DNA from: Escallonia rubra
Taxonomy: Eukaryota > Streptophyta > Magnoliopsida > Escalloniales > Escalloniaceae
Direction of reading: 5' to 3'
Length of the DNA: 64,000 nt
Assembly (NCBI GenBank): GCA_033065855.1
Contig: JAVXUO010002345.1
Location: 372,001 to 436,000, forward strand
Numbering within the stretch: position 1 is the stretch's first letter; the number at the start of each line of letters is the position of its first letter. The translations under genes were made by a program, and so were the position numbers. The notes beneath the pieces were generated by a model. The model saw only the letters and a list, made by a program, of their open reading frames with translations, was not told where the DNA came from and made no database searches. Of the stretch, positions 45,740 through 57,902 are shown in pieces.

Positions 45740-47722
45740 TATTTTTGCAACAGGTGATTGGTGGTAAGCCAATGAGCTGCTTTATTGGTGTCTCTGTGGT
45801 CAAAGTTATTTGTGATCAATGGCTGATGCTTCACAGTGTCCTTCGTCTTTGTAATAGCCTCTATATGTTACTTCCCATGGGTCATTATGCTTGTCTCTTT
45901 TGAGGATGTACGCCAAGAGCTTTCCAATCATGACGAAGGACATAGAAAACAAAAGGAGAGAGAAATTATATTCTACGGACATAATTCCTGGATTAGAAGA
46001 ACATATTTGGCAAATATATTGTTGGACATGAATTCTATTGGAGGTTAACTGGGGAATGTCAAATAGTTTATTAGACCAGAAAAATGGAATCTTCAAATCA
46101 TTGTTTACTGCACCTAGACAAGCAAGAGAAGCAAAAAGGAGAAAAAAAATATTTTTGGCCAAATGAAAGGTATAAGGCTGTCTGCCTGAATGCTAGCCGG
46201 AATACGGAAGCACTCAGAGGATTCTAGGGATCGTCCTCATATAAAATAAAATTACATTTCGTTATTGGTTGAGTACAAGCACCTACATATAGTGTAAAGA
46301 GGATAATTCAAATCCACAAGTTATCTCAACATAACAATACACTTTCTAATCTTAACTAATTACATCTTATCTAAAAGGTTACCCTTATCCCAAATCTGGA
46401 ATGGTCCAATATTATTTAGCACCATTGAATCCTCTAAAGTAGGGTGGTACTTTTTTATGTTCTAAAACCTTGCACACAGAGACACTTGAACGCACACGAC
46501 ACCCACACATAGTACACCTACACACCCCACGTTGCAAAATAACGCCCTTTCCACACACACGCATGCACGCACACCCTTGTGCACACAAGGTGTTAGGCAC
46601 CTGCCGTACCCTTTCGGTCTCTGATTCACTTTTATTGAATTTTCGCCTCAAGAACATATTGCATGCAAAATATGATAAAACTAACACTAAGTTAATTTTT
46701 ACGGTTTTAGCTTGAACTTGACATCAGGAGTCGAATTGTGTACGCATCTGATCGGACTGATCGGAATCCAAAACCGCTGTAATTTGACTCTGGTCCTACG
46801 GGAAGTAGTCTACATTTCGAGACTTAGACTAAGACCAAGAAAGGAATAAGACTCTATTTGATGTTTTTGAATAGAAACATGACTACGGGACTAGGAGACA
46901 AACTATGTTATTTCGAGGTTAGAAAATTATTAAAAGTTACCATTCGAAGTGGCTTGCCTTGAAGACTCGGGGATGTTCTCCGTATGATCCACGATACAAG
47001 GATTACAAAAGACTTTTTTAGCTGTTTTACTCATCTCATTCATGGTGTATTTTCTGAGTAGCCTATATAAAGACATCAATGTAACTCTATAAAGAGACTG
47101 TTTGGGATTGACCCAAAGATGATCAAATCTAATTAAATCAGAATTAAATCAAATTGCTAGGCATTTGGTAAAGATACATGACTAATTAAAACCCTATTTA
47201 TCATAACTTATTTTTGCGGTTTATAGCTTTAGTACACGTTATCCAAATACCATTCATAGCTTTAATTTAATTTAATTGCAAACAGCTTAAAGCTGATTTT
47301 GACGTGTGATTATGGTTTAGTTGAAAATTTGTTTATGAGAATCAATCCAAAAATGCTGTAAGATACAAAGGGATGTAATTGTTCCTCAGTTTTGAGAGTT
47401 CTTGTTCTATCAAGAGGACGCATTACATAGTTACATAATTCTGCAGTACTCTTCGCGGATCAGCCCCCAAACAAAACATCATTCCAGCTGGTCCTCATAC
47501 CGCGGGACATAAACTTGAAACTATCGTTTTCGTGATGGCATAAGAAGTACGAGCGTGGCCTCACTAGGTAGGCGGATAGATCTTGACCATCCTTGGCCTC
47601 TTGATGAGATGCAGAGTTGCTCGCTTCAGTACCTTCTTCCTCATACTCAACAAAGGTTCCAATTCCCTTATTAGAGTAACACCCTTAGCAATGACTGACT
47701 CGTTTCCTGTATTTCCAGGTCC
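45740..47722. repeat. Segmental duplication, copy 2
   Basis: Matches 15120..16605 in two blocks (about 45755..45890 and 46588..47722), with about 0.7 kb of extra DNA between them that includes an AC-rich stretch (46470..46580). The second block contains the end of a TNL C-JID exon. Confidence 0.85.
47460..47722 (-). pseudogene. TNL C-JID exon fragment (relic C)
   Basis: Duplicate of the end of relic B's last exon (16339..16605), including the same stop codon context. One A is missing in 'ccaattccc' (47661..47669; relic B has 'ccaaattccc'), which breaks the frame. It ends abruptly at 'ttccaggtcca', where unrelated sequence starts. Confidence 0.85.
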
Positions 47723-47827
47723 AAGTAGATTTTTGTTGGATTGGTTTCGTTTTGCTTGCTTCTTTGGCAGGTGTGTTATTGTTAGCAGATCTGTGAAAAA
47801 ATGGCTGCTTCATGTTTGTTAGTTGAA

Positions 47828-48075
47828 ACTATATGCTTTTGCATAATGTCGCTTAAAACAAACTGTAATTGATGAAATATTGAGCGCTTGAAACTTAAAA
47901 TTCATCGGCCCTATACCATTGTTACTCATATATATATATATAGCTCTATATATGTAGACACTGTATAAACCTTAGCGTAGGTGCCCAACTTCAGTTGCAC
48001 CTTTCATCCTTCTGTTCTCCTCTCTGGAGCTATATCACAAACACACAGAAGCACCAGATCTGCACGCACCACTAC
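47828..48075. repeat. Duplicate of relic-B upstream sequence, joined to the beta-galactosidase gene
   Basis: 'atgcttttgcataatgtcgc' and 'ccttctgttctcc' match 18751.. and 18808.., and 'caccagatctgcacgcacc' matches 18990..19055. Material that is about 2 kb apart in copy 1 is adjacent here. The block ends a few bases before the first surviving beta-galactosidase exon. Confidence 0.75.
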
Positions 48076-49269
48076 ATGACAGATCGAGAACGAATACGGA
48101 AATGTAATGGGACCTTATGGAGAAGCAGGGAAATCATACATCAAATGGCGCGCGGAATTGGCTGTCTCACTCAATGTTGGTGTTCCCTGGGTAACGTGCA
48201 AACAAGCGGATGCTCCGGAACCAATGGTACCTCTTTCATTCTTCCAATGGCTGACCTAAGTCCAAAATCATGCATTCTTTCCCCGTTTATGATTGCTACA
48301 CATTCCCCATGCAGATCAACACTTGCAATGGATTTTTGTTGCAACACCTTTAAGCCAAACAATCCCAAAAATCCCAAAATGTTGACGGAAAATTGGGTTG
48401 GATGGTATGACAGTTTATCTTGTCTAATGCTTTTTCATCCCTTACAATCCAAAATTTACGTGAACTTCTCTGATTAATAGTGTTTAACTTGCTAAAATAG
48501 GTTCGTGAGATGGGGTGGCAGAAAACCCCATAGACCTATTGAAGATTTGGCACTTTTAGTTGCACTCTTCTTCCAGTCAGGAGGGATATTTATGAACTAC
48601 TATATGGTCAGTTTCACCCCATTGCCATTCTTTTTCTTCATTTTTTTGAGTTAAGCTGTAGCTTCAGCTTACCATATTTATGAACGGCATTCCGATTTTC
48701 AGTATCACGGAGGAACCAACTTTGGACGTACGGCGGGAGGGCCATATATTGCAACATCATATGAGTACGATGCTCCACTCGATGAATATGGTAAGAAAAA
48801 CAAATGGAATCACCCTATGATACCTCACCAGCAACCATGATCGCCTATAGCACTTCCACCATTTAAATGTTGTTGTGACTATCATGTGTACTTGTAGGCA
48901 ATCTAAACCAGCCTAAGTGGGGACACCTAAAGCAGCTACACGCGGCTATCAAATCTGTTGAGAAAATTCTCACTAATAGCACATCGACGACCAAAGAGTT
49001 CGGTAATGCTAATGTATGCATCAGACATAAGTTTTCCCAATCATCAGCTTTTGACCGCTGTCAGTTAACAACTTACACTAATGCCGCCACGGGAGAAAGA
49101 GTCTGTTTCTTGAGCAACTTAAACACGACACAAGATGCCCATATTGACTTGCAAAAGGATGGCAAGTACTTTGTGCCTGCTTGGTCTGTAAGCATTCTTG
49201 AGGGTTGCAATAAGGAAATTTACAACTCCGCAAAGGTAAAACTCTACTAAAGAGATGTCCTGTTCTTTT

Positions 49270-49512
49270 TGTTGGGTGTATGTAGAAAGACAGAGAGCTA
49301 CACAATATCTTGAAACACTCTGTTTTCAGTGGCTTAAGATTAACATTACAGAGTACATGATTTATATAAGCTTATCAAGAAGCATCTAGTAGAGACCCTT
49401 ACAAATCTCAAAGTATTGACCTAAATGCTAGACTTAAATGTGTTTATATTCCCACTACAAAAACACTGAACAGAGTACTCTGCCATTTATTGAACAAGTT
49501 TAATAGTCAACA
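49270..49512 (-). repeat. 3' LTR of the copia element
   Basis: 243 bp, TG...CA. Next to it on the inside is the minus-strand polypurine tract AAGAAGGGAGAA (49513..49524). Preceded by target duplication CTTTT (49265..49269). Confidence 0.95.
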
Positions 49513-50093
49513 TTCTCCCTTCTTAAACTTGTATCTTCTAGTGTCATGACTCCAAGCTTCTTCTGTAGATAATAAAACATATCAGCTTTTAAAGGCTTTG
49601 TAAATATATCAGCTACTTGCTCATGTGTCTTCACATGAACCAGTTCAACTTCTTGCTCCTTCACATGCTCTCTTATGAAATGAAAACGGGTATCAATGTG
49701 CTTCGATCGTTCATGATGAACTGGATTCTTGGCTAATGCAATAGCTGACTTGTTGTCTATATAAATCTTAGTAGCATCTTCTTGCTTCTGTTGCAATTCT
49801 TCAAGCAATTTCCTCAACCAAATGGCATGGCAAACACATGAAGCAGCTGCAACATATTCTGCTTCACAGGTTGAAAGTGCAACAATAGGTTGCTTCTTAG
49901 AAGACCAAGTAAATGCTGTTTCTCCAAGATAGAACACAAAACCAGTAGTACTCTTCCGATCATCACAACTTCCAACCCAATCACTATCACTGTAACCTGC
50001 AAGTTCCTTTAATATATTTCAGAATTCTCTTGGCAGCTTGCAAGTGAGAAGTTCTTGGATTCTCCATATATCTACTAACCAAACCAACTCCAA
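49500..50093 (-). pseudogene. Copia pol: RNase H end, cut off by the CACTA insertion
   Basis: Minus strand reads 'FGVGLVSRYMENPRTSHLQA' (from about 50090) then, after a break near 50000, 'TAFTWSSKKQPIVALSTCEA' and 'ERSKHIDTRFHFIRE', the copia RNase H with 'DNKSAIALAKNP'. It ends at 49500, inside the LTR edge. It is the continuation of 54155..54535 across the CACTA element. Confidence 0.92.
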
Positions 50094-50686
50094 AAACACT
50101 ACAAGGAATAAGGCTTTTAGCGACGGGAAAATCCGTCGCTAAAAGCCTATATTCCGTCGCTAAAATCTTTAGCGACGGAATACCCGTCGCTAAAAATCCC
50201 TCGTATAAAAGGCCGTTACTAAAAGTTTTGCGACAAAATTATAAAATCCGTCGTCTAATATAGAAATTTTGGCGACGGATTTATTTATAAATTAGCGAGG
50301 GAATGTCCGTCTCTAATTATGTTTACGTTTTTTAATTTATTTTCTTTTTTAAGGAAATTAGCGACGGATAAAACTTTTAGCGACGGAATTAATCCGTCGC
50401 TTAAAGTCATTTTTTTAAACTTTTTTTTTTATTTTTTAATTCCTAAACCTGTAATAAAAAACTCAAACCAATTGGGTCTCATCCTCCGTCAACAATCTCA
50501 ATATCTCAAACACACGATTAACAATCTAAAATCATCAATTACCAACCTAAAATCATCGATCAATAATCACAATTAACAACCTAAAATTATCAAACAAATA
50601 GTCAATGTTCAAATAACACAAAATTGTTCAAAATTTACATATCCGATGCGATTAATTTAAAATATTGTCTAATTACTGCTCAGAGT

Positions 50687-51132
50687 TCAACATTGGGGGA
50701 AAGCAATTTTTTCACAAGTGATGTGATCAAACACCAGCACTTGAAAACGCATTTGCCCCATGTGTTCAAAGATTACAAAGTCTCCTAGATGAAGGTCATG
50801 CTGCTGCACGAATTCGTTCCAACCCTCTTCGAAGCAAAGTTCCTCTTGGCCAACCTTCTTCTTCAATTTAACAGGCCATGACCCCTTGCGGCTGGTTAAA
50901 GTTGCTTCAAATCTCAATGTGGTAAGCAATCTGCAAAATGCTACCGGTATGGCCTAACATATTCATAATACAATAAGACATGTAAGTTTTTAACCAACGA
51001 TAAAACTTTTAACACGCACGAAAACACAGAGAAAGCGGGATGGCATACAAGTTCTGCATGAAAACCAGGCATCATGACCTTGAAGAAGTGTCTGCCGACT
51101 GAAACATCCCTGTTCACCGAAACAGAAGCCAT
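50687..51132 (-). CDS. Captured B3 DNA-binding domain gene inside the CACTA element
   Basis: Two exons, 51049..51132 and 50687..50953, join across a GT-AG intron of 95 bp into an open frame of 116 codons plus stop. It starts at ATG 51130..51132 (MASVSVNRDV). The product is little more than one B3 domain: 'HFFKVMMPGF' (strand 1), 'WPVKL' in the centre, 'GWNEFVQQHDLHLGDFVIFE' (the conserved W..F....L..GD..VF motif) and a final strand with 'FQVLVFD'. B3 domains of this REM type bind DNA in plant nuclei. No stop or frameshift is present, which is unusual for a transduplicated fragment. Expression is unknown. The donor gene is not in this window. Confidence 0.8.
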
Positions 51133-51199
51133 TTATCCTACTTTAACATGAAAAACCAATCGGGCATTATTTAATTGATGAGCATCAATTTTATAGCTG

Positions 51200-53600
51200 A
51201 ATTAAATCTATTACTGCAAAGTCTCCTAGATAGCTATTGCATTACTGCAAAAACAGCGTAAACGCTGCAAGTGTCATAAGCAACAAGCAACGTACTATCA
51301 ACTCGGACGTCTTGGCAAGAAAGCATTTAGACGGAATGTTTAAGCACAAAATTGAATTTTCTTTACCCTATTTCCATTCATCTGATGAACTATATATCCT
51401 AGGTGCTGAACGAGAAAACTCTTCGAATGGTAAGGAAAACGTATGAAGTTGTGTCCAAAGAATCCATTTTCATTTCATATCACTAATCCCAGTATTGGGG
51501 TTGAAATTTCAGCACTGGATCCTTAACATTACATGGCCCTAAGGCCTCAACCTTGTACGGCCTTCTATATATGGAGGACTGAAGGGTAACCTTTCCCCAA
51601 CCACGCCACAATATGTTGTTCCTGTTTGTGGTCATTGAATGATAGTAGCAGCATCAGACTTTACAAGTGAGCAAAGTTACCAGCTTATGTCACCATGGCT
51701 CCTCTTTTAACATATAGGCACTTTGTAAAGAGTGTGGAAATGCCCAGCATGTTGGAGTTGAGGTCGAATTTCAGGCTTTCGTGCAGTGAAAGTAAGAACA
51801 AGTCGAAAGGAAGCATGCATCTTTGACAAAAAATGAGTTTTCACTGTAGCTAGGGGCTTCTCTTTCAGGCATTTCTTGATAGAACTACAGTGGCAAAACG
51901 TTGGGCAGGGGATGAAATAGTTGTAGTTTTGATCCTTGGTAGCATCCTATGCATGCTTTCAACTTTACAAGTCACGCTTTGCCTGCTTTTAAACCTCCAT
52001 CCCTACCCATTGACCCTACATTACTTGATTGTGGGAATTCACACATTGACTCTCTTTTTTGCTTCCTCAACAGTCACCGAAACCTGAAGCTCAGAAACCC
52101 GTCTTAATCTCGGAGGCATCTAGTTTTAGCAATGTAGAACTAGATGAGTGAGTAGTCTAGTTCACTGAAAACCTGAAGCTCAGAAACCCGTCTTAACCCG
52201 TCACACGTTGTAAATGAAACATCTGGTTTGATGTTTGACTTTTCAACTTAATGAGTGAGTAGTCTATGTTTGAGGAACAACTCCTCAAAGAGCTTAAGCT
52301 TAAGCCATTAGACTTGAGAACGAGCGTAACGAAACAATGTTTATTATGCTAATTAGATCAAGTAAAATTTTATTCATAGTACCAGTACAATTTGCCACTA
52401 ATGGGACTTATATATAGTATGTAGGAAAAAATGATAACAGATAAGTAATACGGAATAAAAGATAACGTAAGGAACTAATCTAGCTTATCGTGTATGACCA
52501 TTTCCTTTGATTGCAATTTGCATATGGAGAGACAGAAATATGAAGGTGTCTCGACCCAGTGCACAGACAACATCGTGAAGAACCTAAGAGAGATATATAA
52601 ATGGGGCCGAATGCAAGTGGGAAGTAAGAGTATAATCGAAGACCGTGCTCACGAGCTCATATCATGATAAGTTATCATTTGCTTTGAAAGTTTAAGTTAC
52701 AGATATGAAACAATGTAGTAGCAGGTTATAACTAGCTTAAGTGTTGCAATGATGAGATCGCATGGTTCAAGAAAGAAGTTTTTTGGCTGTGCACGGGCTA
52801 GGCTTATTTGAGGCTGAAGCTTAGCATTCGCCTAAAGCTCAAAAGTTATGTCGAAGTTGACCTTGAGGATGTGTTCATTGGAGTTTTTAGGACACCATAT
52901 CAATTTGTCTAGGCTCCTCGTTTTAAAAAGAATCCAAGTTGAGGTCTTTGTGTGAGCTTGACTCCTTTAACAAGTGAATCGCAACATATTAAGGGGTTCG
53001 TGTGTGTGTGAAACGAGTGGGCCTACGTAAGGAGTATATATATGAACACTACAACGTTGTTCAAGCTGCCCGGCTTATTTACTAGATGAAGTTCAGTGCA
53101 TTTGTTAATTGAAACAGCACAAATGAGCCATGAACGTGCCGATCAGCATGGCGTACTGTCAACTATGAGGTTATATGCATAACTGAACGAGCAAAATGAT
53201 ATTATATCTGCAATTGTGAAGATCAAATTTCAATTAGGTTTCCTACTGTTGTAAAGAACCTTCACATTTAGGCGCAAGTCTCAACTCAAATTTAAGGTTG
53301 CTGTTTTTCCTTGGCAATTATTCAAGTGGTGAACCATGAGAGCTCATAGATACTAAGCCTTCTTGAACAAAAAGCATCAGTTGGAAAAGAGGTTGGCTCC
53401 TCGGTTGTGATTCTGAGTTTTTGGTCAATTGCTACAAATATGTTCCGGAACAATTTCTAAAAATTCCTCATCAGACTAACAATTTGATCCTAAGAGCATA
53501 AGCTAATACGGAGTAGATCACTACACGTTACAATCATAAGAAACACAAAGAATATGTATAAATGTTGCACAAGAATTGAATAAATAAGACTAAACGGAAC
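51200..53600. other. CACTA interior without identified gene
   Basis: Mostly AT-rich. On the minus strand 51483..51645 reads an exon-like stretch ('WRGWGKVTLQSSIYRRP', 'GPCNVKDPVLKFQPQYWD' then stop), which could be another captured gene end. I cannot name it. 52136..52260 contains a short tandem duplication ('agctcagaaacccgtctta', 'atgagtgagtagtct'). Confidence 0.4.
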
Positions 53601-53689
53601 TTACCTTAAGGCACAATAGCCGGCGGCAGTGGAGGGCGGCGGCATCAGTGGCGCGACAACGGTGGTAGTCTTTTCACGCGGCGGCAGTG

Positions 53690-53800
53690 GAGGGAGGGGT
53701 CACCGTGGAGCGGGATTGCCAGAGGTGGGTCCCGTATAGGGGGATCGCCAGAAGTGGGTCACCGTGTAGGGGGATCGCCAGAAGTGGGTCATCGTGGAGG
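53690..53800. repeat. Short tandem repeat in the CACTA element
   Basis: Four imperfect copies of a unit of about 32 bp around 'gatcgccagaagtgggtc'. The plus-strand frame over it (Arg/Gly/Ser-rich) is a by-product. Confidence 0.75.
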
Positions 53801-54154
53801 TTAGTCGCTGGAGCAGAACAGCGGTGGGAGATTTTTCAGAGAGAGAAACGGGGGAAAAGAAAGAAAGGCAGATCTGGTTGATTTAATCGAGGACTTTTAG
53901 CGGCGGATTGGGCCCGTCGCTAAAAGTCCGTCGGTAAAAACGTTTTAGCGACGATAATTCCGTCGCTAAAAGACCGCCGCAAAAAAATTGTCGGCAACAA
54001 CTTTCGCCGACGGTAACTTCGTCAGTAATAAGTTTTTAACGACGGAATTTTACCGACGGTGGTATCCGTCGGTTAAACTCATTTTTACCGACGAATTGTT
54101 ATCCGTCGGTAAAACTCCGTCGCTAAAAACGTGTTTTCTTGTAGTGATAGAAGG

Positions 54155-56404
54155 TCAGGCCTGGTGCATGTTAAATAACGTAAGCACCCAACAAGACTGG
54201 TAATAAGTTGGATTCACCAGTTTTCCTGCTCCTTCTTTTGTCAGTTTAGTGCCACACTCAACTGGAATATCAACCAGCTGACAATCTTCTATAGCAAACT
54301 TCTTCAAAATCTCTGCTGCATATTTCGTTTGTGAGATGAATATTCCGTTGCTGCCTTGCTTCACCTCAATTCCTAGAAAATAAGCCATGAGTCCCAAGTC
54401 TGTCATTTCAAACTCCTTCACCATAGATTGCTTAAATTCATCAATCATGGAAGGATTATTGCCTATAAATATCAAATCATCTACATAAAGGCAAACAAAC
54501 AATACATCTCCTTGGGAGTTGTTTTTCACATACAAAGCATGCTCATATGGACACCTTGAAAAACCATTCTCAACGAAATATGCATCAATTTTGGAATTCC
54601 ATGCTTGTGGTGCTTGCTTAAGCCCATAGAGAGCTTTGTTCAGCTTACATACTTTTTGTTCTTGTCCTTCAACAATGAATCCAGGTGGCTACTCAATGTA
54701 TACTTCTTCTTCAAGATATCCATTCAAAAACGCTGACTTTACATCCATCTGAAACAACTTCCACTTCTTTTGAGCTGCTAATGAGATTAACAACCTCACA
54801 GTTTCAAGTCTAGCAACTGGCGTAAACACTTCTTCATAATCTATTCCATATTGCTGCTTATAGCCTTTTACCACCAACCTGGCCTTGTGCTTTTCTACCT
54901 CTCCTTGTGCATTTCTTTTTGTTTTAAACACCCATTTGACACCAATTGCTTTGTGTCCCTTAGGAAGTGTAGTAAGCTTCCAAGTCTTCATACTGACAAT
55001 AGCATTCATTTCATCTTCCATAGCTTTTCTCCACTTAGCTTCTTGAGAAGCTTCTTCAAATGTCAATGGATCACAACCTGTAAAAAGACATAGCATACTA
55101 ACATCATCAAAATCAATTCTTTGTGTAGCATTGTATATCTCCTGAATGTTCCTTGTCTTTCTTTGCGTTGGACTCTTAGAGCCATTAGGAGATGGCAAAA
55201 TTTCAGCTTGCGGTAGTGGTGATGCTGGCACATTGTGTTCATTGTCTTCATTTTTCTGCTCTTGTTCTTCTTCTAAAATAAGTTTTTGCTTCTGTCCTTC
55301 ATCATTCCAATTCCAAAGTTGTTCTTCATCAAACTGAACATCTCTTAACATCACCACTTTCTTGGTGATAGGATTATACAACTTATACCCACAAGAATTC
55401 TCTCCATATCCTAGCAGTATGCACTTCTGACTTTTGTCTTCAAGCTTAGTCCTCCTTTCTTCTTGTATTTTGGCATATGCAACACTTCCAAAAATTCGCA
55501 AATGATCAACTTTTGGCTTGCGTAAACTCCATGCTTCCTCAGGTGTTACATTGCGAAGACGCTTTGTAGGAAACCTGTTCAATAAATAGACAGCACAGGC
55601 AACGGCATCTCCCCAGAATTCCTTAGGACATTTCCTTTCTTTCAACATATATCTAACCATATTAAGAATAGTTCTATTCTTCCTCTCAGATACCCTATTC
55701 TGCTGTGGTGGTTGAGGCATGGTAAATTGATGCACAATCCCATTTTCTTTGCAAAACATATCAAATTCATGTGAGGTATACTCCCCACCTCTATCAGTTC
55801 TAATACACTTCAAATGACAGCCACTTTGCTTCTCAATTAAAATTTTAAACTCTTTAAATCTACTCAAAACTTCTTTCTTTTCTTTCAGCAGATAAACCCA
55901 TGTTTTGCCGCTATAATCATCTGTAAAGGTGAGGAAATACCTGTTACCACCAATTGATGTGGGCTTTATGGGACCACACACATCTGAGTGCACTAAATCA
56001 AGATGCCGAACTGCTTTTGCTGATCTTCCTCCTTTTGGAAAAGGCTTCCTATGATGCTTTCCGAATACACAAACTTCACACAAATTGCTTGGACGATCAA
56101 TCTTCGGCAATCCAATAACCATGTTGTTCTTTGCCAGCAACTCCAAAGCTCCAAAGTTTAGATGTCCATATCGAAGATGCCAAAGAGTAGACTCATCACC
56201 AACAATTGCTTTAAAGCAATTTGATTCATGAATATGCAAATTTAATGGAAACATTCTATTCTTGGCCATTTTCACACGAGCAATCAACACATTATTGTTA
56301 TCATAGACGCAATGAGACATGTTCTTCATTTGAACAGTAAAGCCCTTTTCAAGAAGCTGACCCAAACTCAAGATATCATTTTTCATGTCTCGAACGTAAT
56401 ACAC
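54155..56404 (-). pseudogene. Copia pol: integrase and reverse transcriptase, with stop and frameshifts
   Basis: Order on the minus strand: GAG-pre-integrase ('[19 protein letters not shown]', '[14 protein letters not shown]'), integrase core ('[13 protein letters not shown]', '[12 protein letters not shown]', 'RTDRGGEY'), then reverse transcriptase ('[20 protein letters not shown]', '[20 protein letters not shown]', catalytic Y-V-D-D in 'FVCLYVDDLIF'). Damage: the usual PQQNG(V/I)(S/A)ER motif reads PQQNR; a TAG at 54689..54691 stands where Gln is normal before P-P-G-F; two bases are missing at about 54198 in the codons for S-L-V-G-C. The rest of the RT end and the RNase H continue at 50093 beyond the CACTA element. 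Confidence 0.93.
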
Positions 56405-57632
56405 ATCAAAAATATACCTTTGATCACCATTCTTGAGTTCAAGAAGAAATACCTTTGATCACCATTCTTAAGTTCAAGAAGAATTTTACTTCTGCCTTTA
56501 ACGGGTCTTTGCGATAAATCACCAAAAGTGATGTTACCATTGTGTCTTTCGTCAAGCTCAACAAAAAATTCTTGTGTTCCGCACATATGATTTGATGCAC
56601 CTGTATCAAGATACCTAGTGCTAGAATTGCAAGATTCAAAGTTTCCACAAGCTAACAACAAAGCAGGCCCTTCATCAACATCTTTCTCAGCAAAGTTCAC
56701 CTTCTTGTCTTCGCTAACGTTGTTACAATGACAATCTGAAGCATAATGGCCAAAATCTTTACAATTATAACATTGAATTTCAGATAGACCATACCTCAAG
56801 CCTGATCGACCACCGCGACCTCGGCCTCGGCTTCTACCACGTCCTCTTAGAGTGAAAGAATTTCGATTGCCCCCATGACCTTCATGAACTTCATTGTTTT
56901 TATGTGACATGCCACCTCTTCCTCTTCTGTAAAAACCTCTACCTCTTTGATAGCTATCTCCACTAGACTCATTCTTTTCTTTCAAAGTTAGCTTTGCCTG
57001 CAATGCTTGTTCTAAGGATCTTCCTTCTCCCCTTTTTTCAATCTTCTGCTCATGGGCTTGAAGAGAACCCATAAGTTCTTCTACTGTCATCTTCTCTAAA
57101 TCTTTTGACTCTTCTATTACCACAACAACATAGTCAAATTTTGAGTCCAAAGACCTCAAAACTTTCTCCATTATCCGAACATCACTAATATCTTCTCCAT
57201 TTCGTCTCATTTGATGGACAACTGAGATTACTTTTGTAAAGTAATCAGAGATCGATTCCGTGGTTTCCTTGTTAAGCTTTTCAAATTTTGCTCTCAAAGA
57301 CTGCAATCGTACCTTCTTCACTTTATCGACACCGCTGTAGTATTTCTTAAGAATCTCCCATGCCTCTTTTGAAGTATTTGCTGGAGCCACCATCTCTAAT
57401 CCAGCTTCATCAAGCCCTTGATGAATTGTAACCAAGGCTTTGCTATCTCTCTTTCTAGATTCTTTGAGTGTCTTCTTTTCTGCATTGCTCAAGATTGCTT
57501 CTGCTTCTGCCGATTCCGGTTCAGCAAAATAGCTTTTAGTTGTATGCACCACAGGTCATAATTTTGTTTTGTAAGGCGGGGAACTTGGGTTTGAGGCTGG
57601 TTGTTACTATTGTTGTTGCTGGTTGAAGCCAT
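56383..57632 (-). pseudogene. Copia gag and protease, frameshifted
   Basis: The start is probably the ATG at 57630..57632 (MASTSNNNSNNQPQTQ...YDLWCIQLKA), after which the frame shifts near 57530 into the long frame ending at 56383. It contains a UBN2-type gag, a basic Arg/Gly stretch, the CCHC knuckle (CYNCKDFGHYASDC) and the protease motif YLDTGASNHMC. A 35-bp exact-phase tandem duplication at 56414..56483 shifts the frame just after the protease and separates it from integrase. Confidence 0.9.
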
Positions 57633-57641
57633 CACTTAACC

Positions 57642-57653
57642 AGCTCTGATACC
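57642..57653 (-). promoter_or_regulatory. Copia primer-binding site (initiator tRNA-Met)
   Basis: Minus strand TGGTATCAGAGC, starting five bases inside the 5' LTR at 57659; complementary to the 3' end of plant initiator tRNA-Met. Confidence 0.9.
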
Positions 57654-57658
57654 AGAAC

Positions 57659-57902
57659 TGTTGGGTGTATTGTAGAAAGACAGAGAGCTACAAAATATCT
57701 TGAAACACTCTGTTTTCAGTGGCTTAAGATTAACATTACAGAGTACATGATTTATATAAGCTTATCAAGAAGCATCTAGTAGAGACCCTTACAAATCTCA
57801 AAGTATTGACCTAAATGTTAGACTTAAATGTGTTTATATTCCCACTACAAAAACACTGAACAGAGTACTCTGCCATTTATTGAACAAGTTTAATAGTCAA
57901 CA
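57659..57902 (-). repeat. 5' LTR of the copia element
   Basis: 244 bp, differs from 49270..49512 by a few substitutions and one base of length. Followed by CTTTT (57903..57907). Confidence 0.95.

Larger units (their letters stand above)
50097..54146. mobile_element. Non-autonomous CACTA (En/Spm) element nested in copia pol
   Basis: 4050 bp with ends CACTACAAGG and TTCTTGTAGTG. Subterminal regions are packed with the word 'tttagcgacgga' in both orientations (50115..50400 and 53890..54130). The 3-bp target duplication is AAA/ATA on the plus strand. Restoring one ATA copy rejoins the copia frame as D-L-L-F-G-V, so ATA is original and AAA a later mutation. No transposase is present. The interior holds a B3-domain reading frame, a possible second gene piece (51483..51645) and a short repeat (53690..53800). 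Confidence 0.92.
49270..57902 (-). mobile_element. Complete Ty1/copia LTR retrotransposon
   Basis: 8633 bp including a nested CACTA element, so about 4.6 kb by itself. LTRs of 243 and 244 bp are nearly identical. The 5-bp target duplication CTTTT is perfect (49265..49269 and 57903..57907). The primer-binding site, TGGTATCAGAGC on the minus strand (57642..57653), is the standard copia sequence that pairs with initiator tRNA-Met. It inserted in an intron of the beta-galactosidase pseudogene, antisense to it. Confidence 0.97.

Noticed and set aside
45443..46162. Two minus-strand frames with hydrophobic stretches
   Set aside because: Part lies in the segmental duplication, and the same frame has stops in copy 1 (15150..15290), so coding conservation is lacking.
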